From: Pseudaminobacter sp040045035
GTDB taxonomy: Bacteria; Pseudomonadota; Alphaproteobacteria; Rhizobiales; Rhizobiaceae
Length of the DNA: 64,000 nucleotides
Reading direction: 5' to 3'
NCBI RefSeq assembly: GCF_040045035.1
Contig: NZ_JBDZDS010000003.1
Span: 62,001-126,000, forward strand
Shown here: positions 16,429 through 25,520 of the stretch, in pieces
Numbering within the stretch: position 1 is the stretch's first letter
Layout: every line of letters begins with the position of its first letter
Notes under the pieces: model-generated
Told to the model about the DNA's origin: nothing
What the model saw: only the letters and a program-made list of their open reading frames with translations
The model's database searches: none
Translations under genes and position numbers: made by a program

Positions 16429-17670
16429 ATGGCGCGCGCATTCCTCTTTGTTCTCGACTCCTTCGGCATAGGCGGCGCCGGCGACGCGGCGCGCTTCGGC
16501 GATGCCGGCTCGAACACCTTCGCCCATATTGCGGAGGCCTGTGCCAGGGGCCAGGCGGATCGCGACGGGCTGCGGCAGGGTCCATTGCGCCTTCCCAACA
16601 TGCGCGCGCTTGGCCTCGATCGGGCGGCCACGACGGCACGTGGCATTTCGTCCAGCGCGGGCGATGACGAGTTGCTGCCCTCAGCCTTCCACGGCGCGGC
16701 CGAGGAGGTCTCCAGCGGCAAGGATACGCCCTCCGGCCACTGGGAGATTGCCGCGGTGCCAGTGCCCTTCGACTGGGGCTACTTTCCGCAGTCCGTGCCG
16801 ACTTTTCCGCCGGACCTGATCGCCGCGCTCGTCGAGCGTGCCGCGCTTCCCGGCATCCTCGGCGATTGCCATGCCTCCGGAACCGAGATCATCGAGAAGC
16901 ATGGCGAGGAGCATATCCGCACCGGCAAGCCGATCTGTTACACTTCGGCGGATTCGGTGCTTCAGATCGCCGCCCATGAAACCCATTTCGGGCTCGAGCG
17001 GCTCTATGAACTGTGCACGATCGCACGTGAATTGCTCGATCCTCTGAACATCGGCCGGGTCATCGCGCGCCCCTTCGTGGGCGAAACGCCCGCCGACTTC
17101 CAGCGCACCGCCAACCGCCGTGACTTCGCCGTTCCCCCACCGGAACCGACCCTGCTCGACCGGTTGACGGCTCGCGGCAGCCGGGTCATCGGCATGGGCA
17201 AGATTGGCGACATATTCGCTCATCAGGGCATCAGCGAAGTGCGTAAGGCGGCCGGCAACATGGCGCTATTCGACGCCACGCTGACGGCAATGGACGACGC
17301 CCGCGACGGCGAGTTGGTATTCGCCAACTTCGTCGACTTCGACACGCTCTATGGCCACCGCCGCGACATTGCCGGCTACGCGGTCGCGCTGGAGGCCTTT
17401 GATGCCCGCCTGCCCGAGGCATTGTCTCGCCTGAAGCCGGGCGACCTTCTGCTGCTCACCGCCGACCACGGCTGCGACCCGTCCTGGCGCGGGAGCGACC
17501 ACACGCGCGAACGCGTGCCGATCATGGGCATTGCGCCCGGTCAGCGCGGCGGCAATGTCGGCCTGCGCAAGACCTTCGCCGATATCGGCGAGACGGTAGC
17601 CGAACATCTCGGTCTGACGCCCGGGCGCCATGGCGCATCGTTCCATCGGGCGATCGCGAACCATGCCTGA
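16429..17670 (+). CDS. deoB: Phosphopentomutase
   Basis: 413 residues from ATG 16429. It interconverts ribose (or deoxyribose) 1- and 5-phosphate in nucleoside salvage. The alkaline-phosphatase-fold metalloenzyme motifs are present: the first metal Asp in FLFVLDSFGIGGAGDA, KDTPSGHWEI with the catalytic Thr, FVDFDTLYGHRRD with further metal ligands, and LLLTADHGCDPSWRGSDHTR near the C-terminus. The length equals the bacterial family norm. Its last eight bases overlap the mutM start, so the two are probably co-translated. Confidence 0.95.
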   Translation: MARAFLFVLDSFGIGGAGDAARFGDAGSNTFAHIAEACARGQADRDGLRQGPLRLPNMRALGLDRAATTARGISSSAGDDELLPSAFHGAAEEVSSGKDTPSGHWEIAAVPVPFDWGYFPQSVPTFPPDLIAALVERAALPGILGDCHASGTEIIEKHGEEHIRTGKPICYTSADSVLQIAAHETHFGLERLYELCTIARELLDPLNIGRVIARPFVGETPADFQRTANRRDFAVPPPEPTLLDRLTARGSRVIGMGKIGDIFAHQGISEVRKAAGNMALFDATLTAMDDARDGELVFANFVDFDTLYGHRRDIAGYAVALEAFDARLPEALSRLKPGDLLLLTADHGCDPSWRGSDHTRERVPIMGIAPGQRGGNVGLRKTFADIGETVAEHLGLTPGRHGASFHRAIANHA

Positions 17671-18553
17671 ACTGCCCGAGGTCGAAACCGTTCGACGAGG
17701 ACTCCAGCCAGTCATGGAGGGCTCGCGCATCGTCGGCGTCGAGACCCGCCGGCCGGACCTGCGTTTCCCGTTCCCCGAGCGCTTCGCCGAGCGATTGGAG
17801 GGACACAGGATCATCTCGCTCGGGCGCCGGGCCAAGTATCTGATCGTGCACATCGAAGATGCGCCGGTGCTGATCTGCCACCTGGGCATGTCGGGCTCGT
17901 TCCGCGTCGAGACCGACGAGTCCGGCCATGCGCCGGGCAGCTTCCACCACGAGCGCTCGAAGGCCGCGGCGCACGACCATGCCGTCTTTCACCTTGCGCC
18001 GCCGACGGGCGGTCCCGTGCGTGTCGTGTACAACGATCCGAGACGCTTCGGCTTCATGCTGTTTGCCGAGAATGGCACCGACCAGCACCCGATGCTGGCT
18101 GGCCTCGGCGTAGAGCCGACCGGCAACGCGCTAAGCGGCGAGTTGCTTGGCGAGCGCTTTCGCGGCCGCAAGACCCCACTGAAGGCTGCCCTCCTCGACC
18201 AGCGGCTGATCGCAGGCCTGGGAAACATCTACGTGTCGGAAGCGCTCTGGCGCGCCGGCCTGTCGCCGCTGAGAGCTTCCGGAACCATCTCCCAGCGCGG
18301 GAAGAAGGCGGCCGACGCCCGCGAAAGGCTTGCCTTTGCCATACGCTCGGTGATCGCCGACGCGATCGAGGCAGGCGGCTCGTCGCTGCGCGACTACGTC
18401 CAAACCGACGGCTCGCTCGGATATTTCCAGCACTCCTTCTCGGTCTACGACCGCGAGGGCGAAGCTTGCCGCACGCCCGGCTGCGGCGGCCACATCAAGC
18501 GCATCGTGCAAAGCGGCAGGTCCACCTTCTATTGCCCGACCTGCCAGCGCTAG
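17663..18553 (+). CDS. mutM: Formamidopyrimidine-DNA glycosylase
   Basis: 296 residues starting MPELPEVETVRRGL, where Pro2 (after Met removal) is the catalytic nucleophile and Glu3 its partner. The internal helix-two-turn-helix region has LLDQRLIAGLGNIYVSEALW, and the C-terminal zinc finger is CRTPGC with CPTC at the very end. It excises 8-oxoguanine and ring-opened purines and cuts the strand. It overlaps deoB by eight bases and precedes the enoyl-CoA hydratase gene by 50 bases. Confidence 0.97.
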   Translation: MPELPEVETVRRGLQPVMEGSRIVGVETRRPDLRFPFPERFAERLEGHRIISLGRRAKYLIVHIEDAPVLICHLGMSGSFRVETDESGHAPGSFHHERSKAAAHDHAVFHLAPPTGGPVRVVYNDPRRFGFMLFAENGTDQHPMLAGLGVEPTGNALSGELLGERFRGRKTPLKAALLDQRLIAGLGNIYVSEALWRAGLSPLRASGTISQRGKKAADARERLAFAIRSVIADAIEAGGSSLRDYVQTDGSLGYFQHSFSVYDREGEACRTPGCGGHIKRIVQSGRSTFYCPTCQR

Positions 18554-18603
18554 AGATAATCGAAGCGCGGCCACCGGTTGGCCCGAAAGCAGGAGATCGT
18601 CCG

Positions 18604-19377
18604 ATGGCCTATGAAACGATCCTCGTCGAAACCCGCGGCAAGGTGGGGCTGATCACGCTCAACCGCCCGAAGGCGCTGAACGCCCTGAACTCGGATGTCC
18701 TGAGGGAGCTGCTGGCGGCCTGCGAGGCTTTCGATGCCGACCCAAAGATCGGCGCCATCGTTCTGACCGGCTCCGAAAAGGCCTTCGCCGCCGGTGCCGA
18801 CATCAAGGAGATGCAGGCCAAGGCCTATGTCGACATGTATCTCGAGGACTTCTTCTCCGGCTGGGAGGCGTTCACGCGCATCCGCAAGCCGGTGATCGCC
18901 GCCGTCGCGGGCTACGCGCTTGGAGGCGGCTGCGAGCTCGCCATGATGTGCGACTTCATCATCGCCGCCGACACCGCGAAATTCGGCCAGCCCGAGATCA
19001 CGCTGGGCGTCATGCCCGGCATGGGCGGCTCGCAGCGGCTGGCACGCTTTGTCGGAAAATCCAAGGCCATGGATATGTGCCTGACCGGCAGGATGATGGA
19101 TGCGGCGGAAGCCGAGCGCAGCGGCCTGGCCTCGCGCGTCGTGCCGGCAGGCGAGCTTCTGGAAGAGGCACTGAAGGCCGCGGCAAAGATCGCAGATTTC
19201 TCCCTACCCGCCGTCATGATGGTCAAGGAGGCCGTCAACCGCTCCTATGAAACCACGCTCGCGGAGGGCCTTCGTTTCGAGCGGCGCGTGTTTCATTCCA
19301 TGTTCGCCCTGGAAGACCAGAAGGAAGGCATGGCCGCGTTTTCCGAAAAGCGACCGGCGAACTTCAGGAACCGCTGA
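18604..19377 (+). CDS. Enoyl-CoA hydratase
   Basis: 257 residues. The crotonase fold shows the oxyanion-hole sequence KAFAAGADIKEM, the second glycine segment AGYALGGGCELAMMCD and the catalytic Glu pair region FGQPEITLGVMPGMGGSQRL. This matches short-chain enoyl-CoA hydratases (FadB1/EchA8 type) that hydrate trans-2-enoyl-CoA in beta-oxidation. The C-terminus AFSEKRPANFRNR is typical of the family. It stands just before rpsT, as seen in related genomes. Confidence 0.93.
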   Translation: MAYETILVETRGKVGLITLNRPKALNALNSDVLRELLAACEAFDADPKIGAIVLTGSEKAFAAGADIKEMQAKAYVDMYLEDFFSGWEAFTRIRKPVIAAVAGYALGGGCELAMMCDFIIAADTAKFGQPEITLGVMPGMGGSQRLARFVGKSKAMDMCLTGRMMDAAEAERSGLASRVVPAGELLEEALKAAAKIADFSLPAVMMVKEAVNRSYETTLAEGLRFERRVFHSMFALEDQKEGMAAFSEKRPANFRNR

Positions 19378-19420
19378 GCCGGCTGCCGTCTGTGATATGG
19401 CAATTGCGGCCGAAACGGCG

Positions 19421-19449
19421 TTGACGCGCGCCGAAAGCTGAACTATAAG
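19421..19449 (+). promoter_or_regulatory. rpsT promoter
   Basis: TTGACG (19421-19426), a 17-base spacer and TATAAG (19444-19449) make a near-consensus sigma70 promoter, about 95 bases upstream of the rpsT start. Confidence 0.75.
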
Positions 19450-19542
19450 CCGCATCGACTGAGGCGGCCTGTGGCTGCCCATTTATTTTTGCGTCCTGAA
19501 GCATATTCTACTGGACGCCATCATTGAACAGAGAGAGGCATC

Positions 19543-19809
19543 ATGGCCAATACACCCTCGGCCAAAAAGGCAACGCGTAAGATCGCCCGCCGCGCCGCGA
19601 TCAACAAGAACCGTCGGTCGCGCGTTCGTACTTATGTCCGCAAGGTCGAAGAGGCTCTGGCAACCGGCGACAAGTCGGCTGCCGAGGCCGCCTTCCTGGC
19701 GGCCCAGCCCGAGCTGATGCGTGCCGCCACCAAGGGCGTGCTGCACAAGAACACCGCTTCGCGCAAGGTTTCGCGCCTTGCCCAGCGCGTTAAGGCGCTG
19801 TCTGCCTGA
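19543..19809 (+). CDS. rpsT: 30S ribosomal protein S20
   Basis: 88 residues, highly basic: MANTPSAKKATRKIARRAAI, NKNRRSRVRTYVRKVEEAL, and a C-terminal GVLHKNTASRKVSRLAQRV. It binds 16S rRNA and helps early 30S assembly. It has AGAGAGG just upstream of the ATG, its own promoter and a strong terminator. Confidence 0.98.
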   Translation: MANTPSAKKATRKIARRAAINKNRRSRVRTYVRKVEEALATGDKSAAEAAFLAAQPELMRAATKGVLHKNTASRKVSRLAQRVKALSA

Positions 19810-19838
19810 TCTGGCATTAATTGATATTCGACTTCCGA

Positions 19839-19866
19839 AACCCGGCCTAACCAGCCGGGTTTTTTA
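19839..19866 (+). terminator. rpsT intrinsic terminator
   Basis: The stem AACCCGGC with GCCGGGTT (loop CTAACCA) is followed by a run of T, 30 bases after the rpsT stop. Confidence 0.93.
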
Positions 19867-20041
19867 TTTGTCCAAGAATATTCCGAGAACAGATAAGCGT
19901 AGCCGCAGCAATGGGCTTTAGGCCCAGTATTTCTTTGCCGGCATATGCGAGTCTTCTGATATTGAAAGCCGCCGCCGACCGCTTAAGCCGCTCATGCAGG
20001 CCAGCAGGAAAAGCGCTTGATTATCAATAACTTACAGATGG

Positions 20042-20050
20042 TTATCCACA
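20042..20050 (+). promoter_or_regulatory. DnaA box
   Basis: TTATCCACA, the exact high-affinity DnaA box. A degenerate copy TTATCAATA lies 20 bases upstream (20021-20029). Its place upstream of dnaA suggests autoregulation. Confidence 0.65.
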
Positions 20051-20344
20051 GCTTGTTCATTATCGCCGCCAATAGGGTCGAGCAAGCAGCTGTCAAGAAG
20101 ATTCTTTAAAATAATTTCCTCGCGCCCATTCGCTTTCGTATCGAGCGGGAAAGGGATTGAATCGAAACGCTTTTGTCGATTCTCGCGCGGCCGCAAAAGC
20201 CAGAGTCAAGCCTTCGCCCTACGAGATTCATTAAAAAAGGGTTAGATGCGACCTTGCCCTGTCCACAGCGTTTTTTGTAGTGTCTTCCTACTGAAGGGGC
20301 GGGCCCACGGCCTGAATACCTAGCCTGAAATCTAAGGGGTTTGG

Positions 20345-20365
20345 AACGCGAGCTCGGCTCGCGTT
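20345..20365 (+). other. Perfect hairpin in the dnaA leader
   Basis: A nine-base perfect stem, AACGCGAGC with GCTCGCGTT, has a TCG loop. There is no T run, so it is not a simple terminator. It lies about 280 bases upstream of the dnaA start codon. Confidence 0.5.
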
Positions 20366-20647
20366 GGCGCTAGGTTTTGCCGTTTCGGTGTGAATTGCGA
20401 GTGGGGTAGAACGAAAATCGTAAGGAGAAGTGCGATCTAGCGGTTTCGCTGGATGGATGGGCTTTTGCCTTGTCTATCAAGTGGTCCCGCGATGGATTGT
20501 TTGCGGATTGGAATATTAGCGGTGCAAGTTTGCCGACATCAGGCGGCGACAACGTTTCAGAGTAGAAGGGCTGCCGACAAAAAGGAGGATGCAGGATTAC
20601 GCATCCGCGGCGGCCCGGTGCAAGTACGGAAGACGAGGATTGCGACA

Positions 20648-22198
20648 ATGCATGGTGGCATCGAAAAGGAAGCCAAATCCGACTTTCTTTTTCCAGCGGA
20701 AATGATCGGGGGGAACGACATGACGGCGTCCAGCGACGCGGAGAAGGCATTCGACCGGGTCAAGGCGCAGTTGAAGGCCCGCCTCGGCAGTGAGGTTTAC
20801 TCGAGCTGGTTTGGCCGCATGAAGCTTGCCGAAACCTCCAAGGGTCTCGTGCGCATCTCGGTTCCCACGGCGTTTCTGCGTTCGTGGATCAACAGCCACT
20901 ATCTCGACCTCATTTCGGGGCTCTGGAAGCAGGAAGACCCCGAGATCCTGAAGATCGACATCGTGGTGCGCACTGCAACGCGGCTTGCGCCGATAGCCTC
21001 CGACGAGGCCGAGAAGGCGCAACAGCAGCGACGCAAGGCGACCCGCCAGACGCATGCCGCGCTTTCGACCGGCACTGCACCAGGCGCCGGCATCGAGCGC
21101 GCGTCGGCGCCGCTCCAGTCCGCCGGCAATGGCGACTTCCGGCAGAGCGTGCTCGGCTCACCGCTTGATGCCCGCTACACCTTCCAGTCCTTCGTCGAGG
21201 GACCATCGAACCGCGTCGCCTTTGCGGCCGCGCGCGCCGTGGCGGAATCGGCCCAGAGCGCCGTGCGCTTCAACCCGCTTTTCATCCATGCCACGGTCGG
21301 CCTCGGCAAGACTCACCTTCTCCAGGCTATCGCCGCCGAGTCGCTCAAGCAGAACCCGCAGTCGCGCGTCGTCTACCTGACCGCCGAATATTTCATGTGG
21401 CGCTTCGCGACCGCCATCCGCGACAACAACGCGCTGACGCTGAAGGAGCAGCTGCGCGACATCGACCTCCTGATCATCGACGACATGCAGTTCCTGCAGG
21501 GCAAGTCGATCCAGCACGAGTTCTGCCACCTCATCAACATGCTGCTGGACAGCGCCAAGCAGGTGGTGGTCGCCGCCGACCGGCCGCCGTCCGAGCTGGA
21601 ATCGCTCGAGCCGCGCGTGCGCTCGCGCCTGCATGGCGGTGTGGCGCTGGAGATGCAAACGCCCGACTACAGCATGCGGCTGAACATGCTGAAGACACGC
21701 CTGGACAACGCCAGGGCCGAAGACCCCGGCCTGCACATCGAGGAGGACATCCTCTCCCATGTCGCACGCACGGTGACCGGCAGCGGCCGCGAGCTGGAAG
21801 GTGCATTCAACCAGCTGCTGTTCCGCCAGTCCTTCGAGCCGCAGCTCAACATCGAGCGCATCGACGAGATCCTCGGGCACATCTACCGTTCCGGTGAGCC
21901 GAAGCGGGTCCGCATCGAGGACATCCAGCGCATCGTGGCGCGGCATTACAACGTGTCGAAGACCGAGCTCCTGTCCAACCGGCGTACCCGCACCATCGTC
22001 AAGCCGCGCCAGATCGCCATGTATCTGGCCAAGGTGATGACGCCGCGCTCGCTGCCGGAGATTGGCCGGCGTTTCGGTGGGCGCGACCACACCACGGTGC
22101 TCCACGCAGTTCGCAAGATCGAGGATCTTTCAGGCGGCGACAACACATTGGCGCAGGAGCTCGAGCTGCTGCGCCGGCTGATCACGGACCAAGCCTGA
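20648..22198 (+). CDS. dnaA: Chromosomal replication initiator DnaA
   Basis: 516 residues from ATG 20648; the frame is open further upstream but family homology begins near here. Domain I is at about residues 30-105 (FDRVKAQLKARLGSEVYSSW), followed by a low-complexity domain II, then the AAA+ domain with P-loop FIHATVGLGKTHLLQ (about residues 212-226; an Ala stands where E. coli has Gly, usual in Rhizobiales), Walker B LLIIDDMQFL and the arginine-finger region RVRSRLHGGVALEM. Domain IV holds the box-binding helix (GGRDHTTVLHAVRKIE, near 480-495). It initiates replication and acts as a transcription factor. Confidence 0.98.
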   Translation: MHGGIEKEAKSDFLFPAEMIGGNDMTASSDAEKAFDRVKAQLKARLGSEVYSSWFGRMKLAETSKGLVRISVPTAFLRSWINSHYLDLISGLWKQEDPEILKIDIVVRTATRLAPIASDEAEKAQQQRRKATRQTHAALSTGTAPGAGIERASAPLQSAGNGDFRQSVLGSPLDARYTFQSFVEGPSNRVAFAAARAVAESAQSAVRFNPLFIHATVGLGKTHLLQAIAAESLKQNPQSRVVYLTAEYFMWRFATAIRDNNALTLKEQLRDIDLLIIDDMQFLQGKSIQHEFCHLINMLLDSAKQVVVAADRPPSELESLEPRVRSRLHGGVALEMQTPDYSMRLNMLKTRLDNARAEDPGLHIEEDILSHVARTVTGSGRELEGAFNQLLFRQSFEPQLNIERIDEILGHIYRSGEPKRVRIEDIQRIVARHYNVSKTELLSNRRTRTIVKPRQIAMYLAKVMTPRSLPEIGRRFGGRDHTTVLHAVRKIEDLSGGDNTLAQELELLRRLITDQA

Positions 22199-22256
22199 CC
22201 TGACGGAAAGCCGGGGCGCGCCAGCGACTGGCGATAACGGCTGGGTTATCCCCAAA

Positions 22257-22300
22257 AAGCCCGCGGAACTGTGTCTGAGCAGTACCGCGGGCTTGCCTTT
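22257..22300 (+). terminator. Hairpin between dnaA and dnaN
   Basis: A perfect ten-base stem, AAGCCCGCGG (22257-22266) with CCGCGGGCTT (22285-22294), has an 18-base loop and is followed by GCCTTTTA. It starts 58 bases past the dnaA stop. The large loop and weak T run suggest a moderate terminator, so dnaN probably has its own promoter too. Confidence 0.6.
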
Positions 22301-22406
22301 TACCGCCTTTTCCTGTCAGTTTGGGCTCATTCTGACCCAGTTTGGGCCTTGCGCGGGAGTCCGAGCCCGGAACCCCGCTTCTTCATTCAAGCGAGCTTGT
22401 TTCGTC

Positions 22407-23525
22407 ATGCGTGTTATCCTGGAACGCTCAAATCTCCTGAAGTCCCTGAACCACGTTCACCGCGTGGTGGAGCGGCGCAACACGATCCCGATCCTGTCCA
22501 ACGTGCTCCTGCACGCGGACGGCGCAAGCCTTGAAATGAAGGCGACCGACCTCGACCTGGAGGTAACGGAAGCGACCGCGGCGACGGTCGAACAGGCTGG
22601 CGCGACGACAGTGCCGGCTCACCTGCTCTACGACATCGTGCGCAAGCTGCCCGATGGCGCCGAGGTGATGCTGAAGACCGACGAGGACGGCAATGCCATG
22701 TCGGTCATCTCGGGTCGTTCGAGCTTCCGCCTGCAGTGCCTGCCGCAGTCGGACTTCCCAGAGCTCTCGGCCGGCCAGTTCACGCATAGCTTCCGGCTCG
22801 AATCCGCCGCGGTGAAGGCGCTGATCGAGAAGACCCAGTTCGCCATCTCCACCGAGGAGACGCGCTACTATCTCAACGGCATCTTCCTGCACACGCTGGA
22901 AGTCGGCGGCAAGCTGAAGCTGCGTTCGGTGGCGACCGACGGCCATCGCCTCGCCCGCGCCGAAATGGATGCGCCGGCAGGCTCCGAAGGCATGCCCGGC
23001 ATCATCATTCCGCGCAAGACCGTGAGCGAGCTGCAGAAGCTCGTCGACGATCCGGACGTTCCCGTCACCACCGAACTGTCGGACACCAAGATCCGCTTCA
23101 CCATCGGCAGCGTGGTGCTCACCTCCAAGCTGATCGACGGCACCTTCCCCGACTATCAGCGCGTGATTCCAACCGGCAACGACAAGCAGCTCATCATCGA
23201 CCGCGAAAGTTTCGCGCGCGCAGTCGACCGCGTCTCGACCATCTCGTCCGAGCGTGGCCGGGCGGTGAAGCTGACCATCTCCGACGGACTGGTGACGCTT
23301 GCCGTCAACAACCCGGATTCGGGCAGCGCCACCGAAGAGATCGCGGCCGACTACTCGTCCGACCCGATCGAGATCGGCTTCAACGCGAAATACCTGCTCG
23401 ATGTGGCCGCGCAGCTTACTGGCAGCGAAGCGAAGTTCATGCTGGCCGATGCCGGCTCGCCGACGCTGATCCGCGACACGGCCGATGAGCACGCGCTCTA
23501 CGTGCTCATGCCGATGCGCGTCTAG
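22407..23525 (+). CDS. dnaN: DNA polymerase III subunit beta (sliding clamp)
   Basis: 372 residues starting MRVILERSNLLKSLNHVHRV; the frame upstream has no homology. It comprises three repeated clamp domains; recognisable are RNTIPILSNVLLHAD in domain 1, STEETRYYLNGIF with SVATDGHRLARAEM in domain 2 and the C-terminal VLMPMRV, which forms part of the partner-binding cleft. The dimeric ring tethers polymerase III and repair enzymes to DNA. Confidence 0.98.
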   Translation: MRVILERSNLLKSLNHVHRVVERRNTIPILSNVLLHADGASLEMKATDLDLEVTEATAATVEQAGATTVPAHLLYDIVRKLPDGAEVMLKTDEDGNAMSVISGRSSFRLQCLPQSDFPELSAGQFTHSFRLESAAVKALIEKTQFAISTEETRYYLNGIFLHTLEVGGKLKLRSVATDGHRLARAEMDAPAGSEGMPGIIIPRKTVSELQKLVDDPDVPVTTELSDTKIRFTIGSVVLTSKLIDGTFPDYQRVIPTGNDKQLIIDRESFARAVDRVSTISSERGRAVKLTISDGLVTLAVNNPDSGSATEEIAADYSSDPIEIGFNAKYLLDVAAQLTGSEAKFMLADAGSPTLIRDTADEHALYVLMPMRV

Positions 23526-23575
23526 GCTTGCCGCGACGGCGGAAATTCGAACAGGTCGATGAACGGTAGGCGGAC

Positions 23576-24718
23576 GTGACGTCGACGCACATCAGTAGGC
23601 TGACGCTTACCAACTTCCGCAACTATCCGGCGCTGTCGCTGGACCTGCAACCCGGCGCCGTCGTCTTCACCGGCGACAACGGCGCCGGCAAGACCAACCT
23701 GCTGGAAGCCATATCCTTCCTGACCCCGGGGCGCGGCCTGCGGCGCGCGCCCTATGGCGATGTCGCGCGCGAGGGCAGCAGCGGCGGCTTCACGGTGCAT
23801 GCCCGAATCGAGGGCGAGTTCGGCGACGTCGAGATCGGCACTGGCACCTCAGGCAGCGACTCAGCCGGTGAGGCGGGACGGCGCGTGCGCATCAACGGCG
23901 CTAACGCAAAGTCCGCCGACGAGATGCTCGACTGGCTGCGCGTGGTATGGCTGACGCCGGCGATGGATACGCTGTTCACCGGGTCGGCGGGCGACCGCCG
24001 CCGTTTCCTCGACCGCCTCGTCCTTGCGATCGACCCCAGCCATGGCCAGCGCGCGCTCGACTATGAAAAGGCGATGCGCGGCCGCAACCGGCTGCTGGCC
24101 GAGGAATCGCGCGACCGCCATTGGTTCGAGGCGATCGAGACGCAGATGGCTGAGACCGGGGTGGCGATTGCCGCCGCGCGCGCCGAGATGGTGCGCCTGC
24201 TGGCCGCGATGATCGAGAAGCTCCCCGCCACCGGCCCCTTCCCGCAAGCCGACCTCTCGCTTTCCGGCACGCTGGAGAGCCAGATCGGCCGGCTTCCGGC
24301 CGTCGAGATCGAGGAATCGTTCCGCCGAGCCCTGGCCGAGGGCCGCGACCGCGACCGCGCCGCAGGCCGCACTCTGGAAGGGCCGCATCGCAGCGACCTC
24401 ATCGTCACCCACCGGTCGAAGGCCATGCCTGCCGAGCTCTGCTCGACCGGCGAGCAGAAGGCGCTGCTGGTCGGCATCGTGGTGTCGCATGCGCGGCTCT
24501 GCGGAGAGATGTCGGGCACCGTGCCGATCCTGCTGCTCGACGAGATCGCCGCCCATCTCGATGCCAGGCGGCGGGCTGCCCTGTTCGCGATCCTGGAAGA
24601 GCTTGGCTGCCAGACCTTCATGACCGGCACCGAGCCAGCGCTGTTTTCGAGCCTGCACGGCAAGGCGCAGTTCCTCACCGTCGATCATGGGGCGGTGCAT
24701 CCGACGGAAGACGCCTGA
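23576..24718 (+). CDS. recF: DNA replication and repair protein RecF
   Basis: 380 residues from GTG 23576. This ABC/SMC-like ATPase has Walker A FTGDNGAGKTN (residues 31-41), the signature region SVO-like around CSTGEQKALLVGIVVSHARL and Walker B PILLLDEIAAHLD. It helps load RecA at gaps through RecOR. It lies 50 bases after dnaN in the conserved dnaA-dnaN-recF order. Confidence 0.95.
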   Translation: MTSTHISRLTLTNFRNYPALSLDLQPGAVVFTGDNGAGKTNLLEAISFLTPGRGLRRAPYGDVAREGSSGGFTVHARIEGEFGDVEIGTGTSGSDSAGEAGRRVRINGANAKSADEMLDWLRVVWLTPAMDTLFTGSAGDRRRFLDRLVLAIDPSHGQRALDYEKAMRGRNRLLAEESRDRHWFEAIETQMAETGVAIAAARAEMVRLLAAMIEKLPATGPFPQADLSLSGTLESQIGRLPAVEIEESFRRALAEGRDRDRAAGRTLEGPHRSDLIVTHRSKAMPAELCSTGEQKALLVGIVVSHARLCGEMSGTVPILLLDEIAAHLDARRRAALFAILEELGCQTFMTGTEPALFSSLHGKAQFLTVDHGAVHPTEDA

Positions 24719-24749
24719 CAAGCCAAGGCGGCCTCGGTATGATCGCGGC

Positions 24750-25520
24750 ATGAACGCCCACGACCCCGCCGCCCCCCTCACCCCCGACGAACTCGAGCGC
24801 TATGCGCGCCACATCGTGCTGCCCGAGATCGGCGGCGCCGGCCAGCAGAAGCTGAAGCGCGCGCGCGCGCTGGTCATCGGCGCCGGCGGGCTCGGCGCGC
24901 CGGTGCTGCAATATCTGGCGGCGGCCGGTGTCGGCACACTCGGCATCATCGACGACGACACGGTTTCGCTGTCCAACCTGCAGCGGCAAGTGATCCACGA
25001 CACCGACGCGGTCGGCCAGTCCAAGCTGCAGAGCGCAAAAGCCGCCCTGTCGAGAATCAATCCAAACACCAGGGTCGAGCTGCACGACTTCCGGCTGACC
25101 GCCGAGAACGCAGAGGCACTGGTGGCGCAATACGATCTCGTGGTCGACGGCTCCGACAATTTTGCCACGCGCTACGCCGTCGCCGATGCCTGCGCGGCAG
25201 CCGAGCGGCCGCTGGTGCATGCCGCCGTCGGGCGCTTCGACGGCTCGGTGACGGTGCTAAAGCCGTTCGAGACCGGCGCCGACGGAACCCCGAACCCGAG
25301 CTATCGCGATCTCTTTCCGGAGCCGCCCCCCGCCGGCCTTGTGCCCTCCTGCGCCGAGGCAGGCATCGTCGGTGCGCTGACGGGCGTGATGGGCACGCTG
25401 CAGGCGATGGAGGCGATCAAGCTGATTACCGGCATCGGCGAGCCGCTGGTAGGCCGGCTTCTGCTCTACGATGCGCTGGCCGCCCGCTTCGACACCGTGC
25501 GCTACAGGAGACGCGCGTGA
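24750..25520 (+). CDS. ThiF/MoeB-family adenylyltransferase without zinc cysteines
   Basis: 256 residues. The E1-like Rossmann core is intact: nucleotide loop VIGAGGLGAPVLQYLAAAGVG, DDDTVSLSNLQRQVIH with the Asp and Arg that bind ATP and Mg, and VDGSDNFATRYAVADAC. The loop VPSCAEAGIVGALTGVMG is present. The four zinc cysteines of E. coli MoeB (two CxxC pairs) are absent: the first pair reads PSYRD, and the protein stops at RYRRRA before the second. It should adenylate the C-terminal glycine of MoaD or ThiS in molybdopterin or thiamine synthesis; which one cannot be decided here. A 4-base overlap with the GNAT gene follows. Confidence 0.88.
   Translation: MNAHDPAAPLTPDELERYARHIVLPEIGGAGQQKLKRARALVIGAGGLGAPVLQYLAAAGVGTLGIIDDDTVSLSNLQRQVIHDTDAVGQSKLQSAKAALSRINPNTRVELHDFRLTAENAEALVAQYDLVVDGSDNFATRYAVADACAAAERPLVHAAVGRFDGSVTVLKPFETGADGTPNPSYRDLFPEPPPAGLVPSCAEAGIVGALTGVMGTLQAMEAIKLITGIGEPLVGRLLLYDALAARFDTVRYRRRA

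Larger units (their letters stand above)
19867..20647 (+). other. dnaA upstream region and long leader
   Basis: 780 bases without a supportable gene. It contains one perfect DnaA box, an AT-rich stretch at about 20100-20118 and 20228-20240, a partial box at 20259-20267 (CTGTCCACA) within a possible promoter (TTGCCC at 20254, TGTAGT 16 bases on), and a perfect hairpin at 20345-20365. If transcription starts near 20285 the dnaA leader is about 360 bases, long enough for post-transcriptional control. The neighbours are not those of the hemE-linked alphaproteobacterial origin, so this is more likely a dnaA control region than oriC. Confidence 0.5.

Noticed and set aside
19981..20300. Chromosomal origin of replication next to dnaA
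   Set aside because: Only one perfect DnaA box is present and the flanking genes are not the hemE-type neighbourhood usual for alphaproteobacterial origins. GC-skew would decide.
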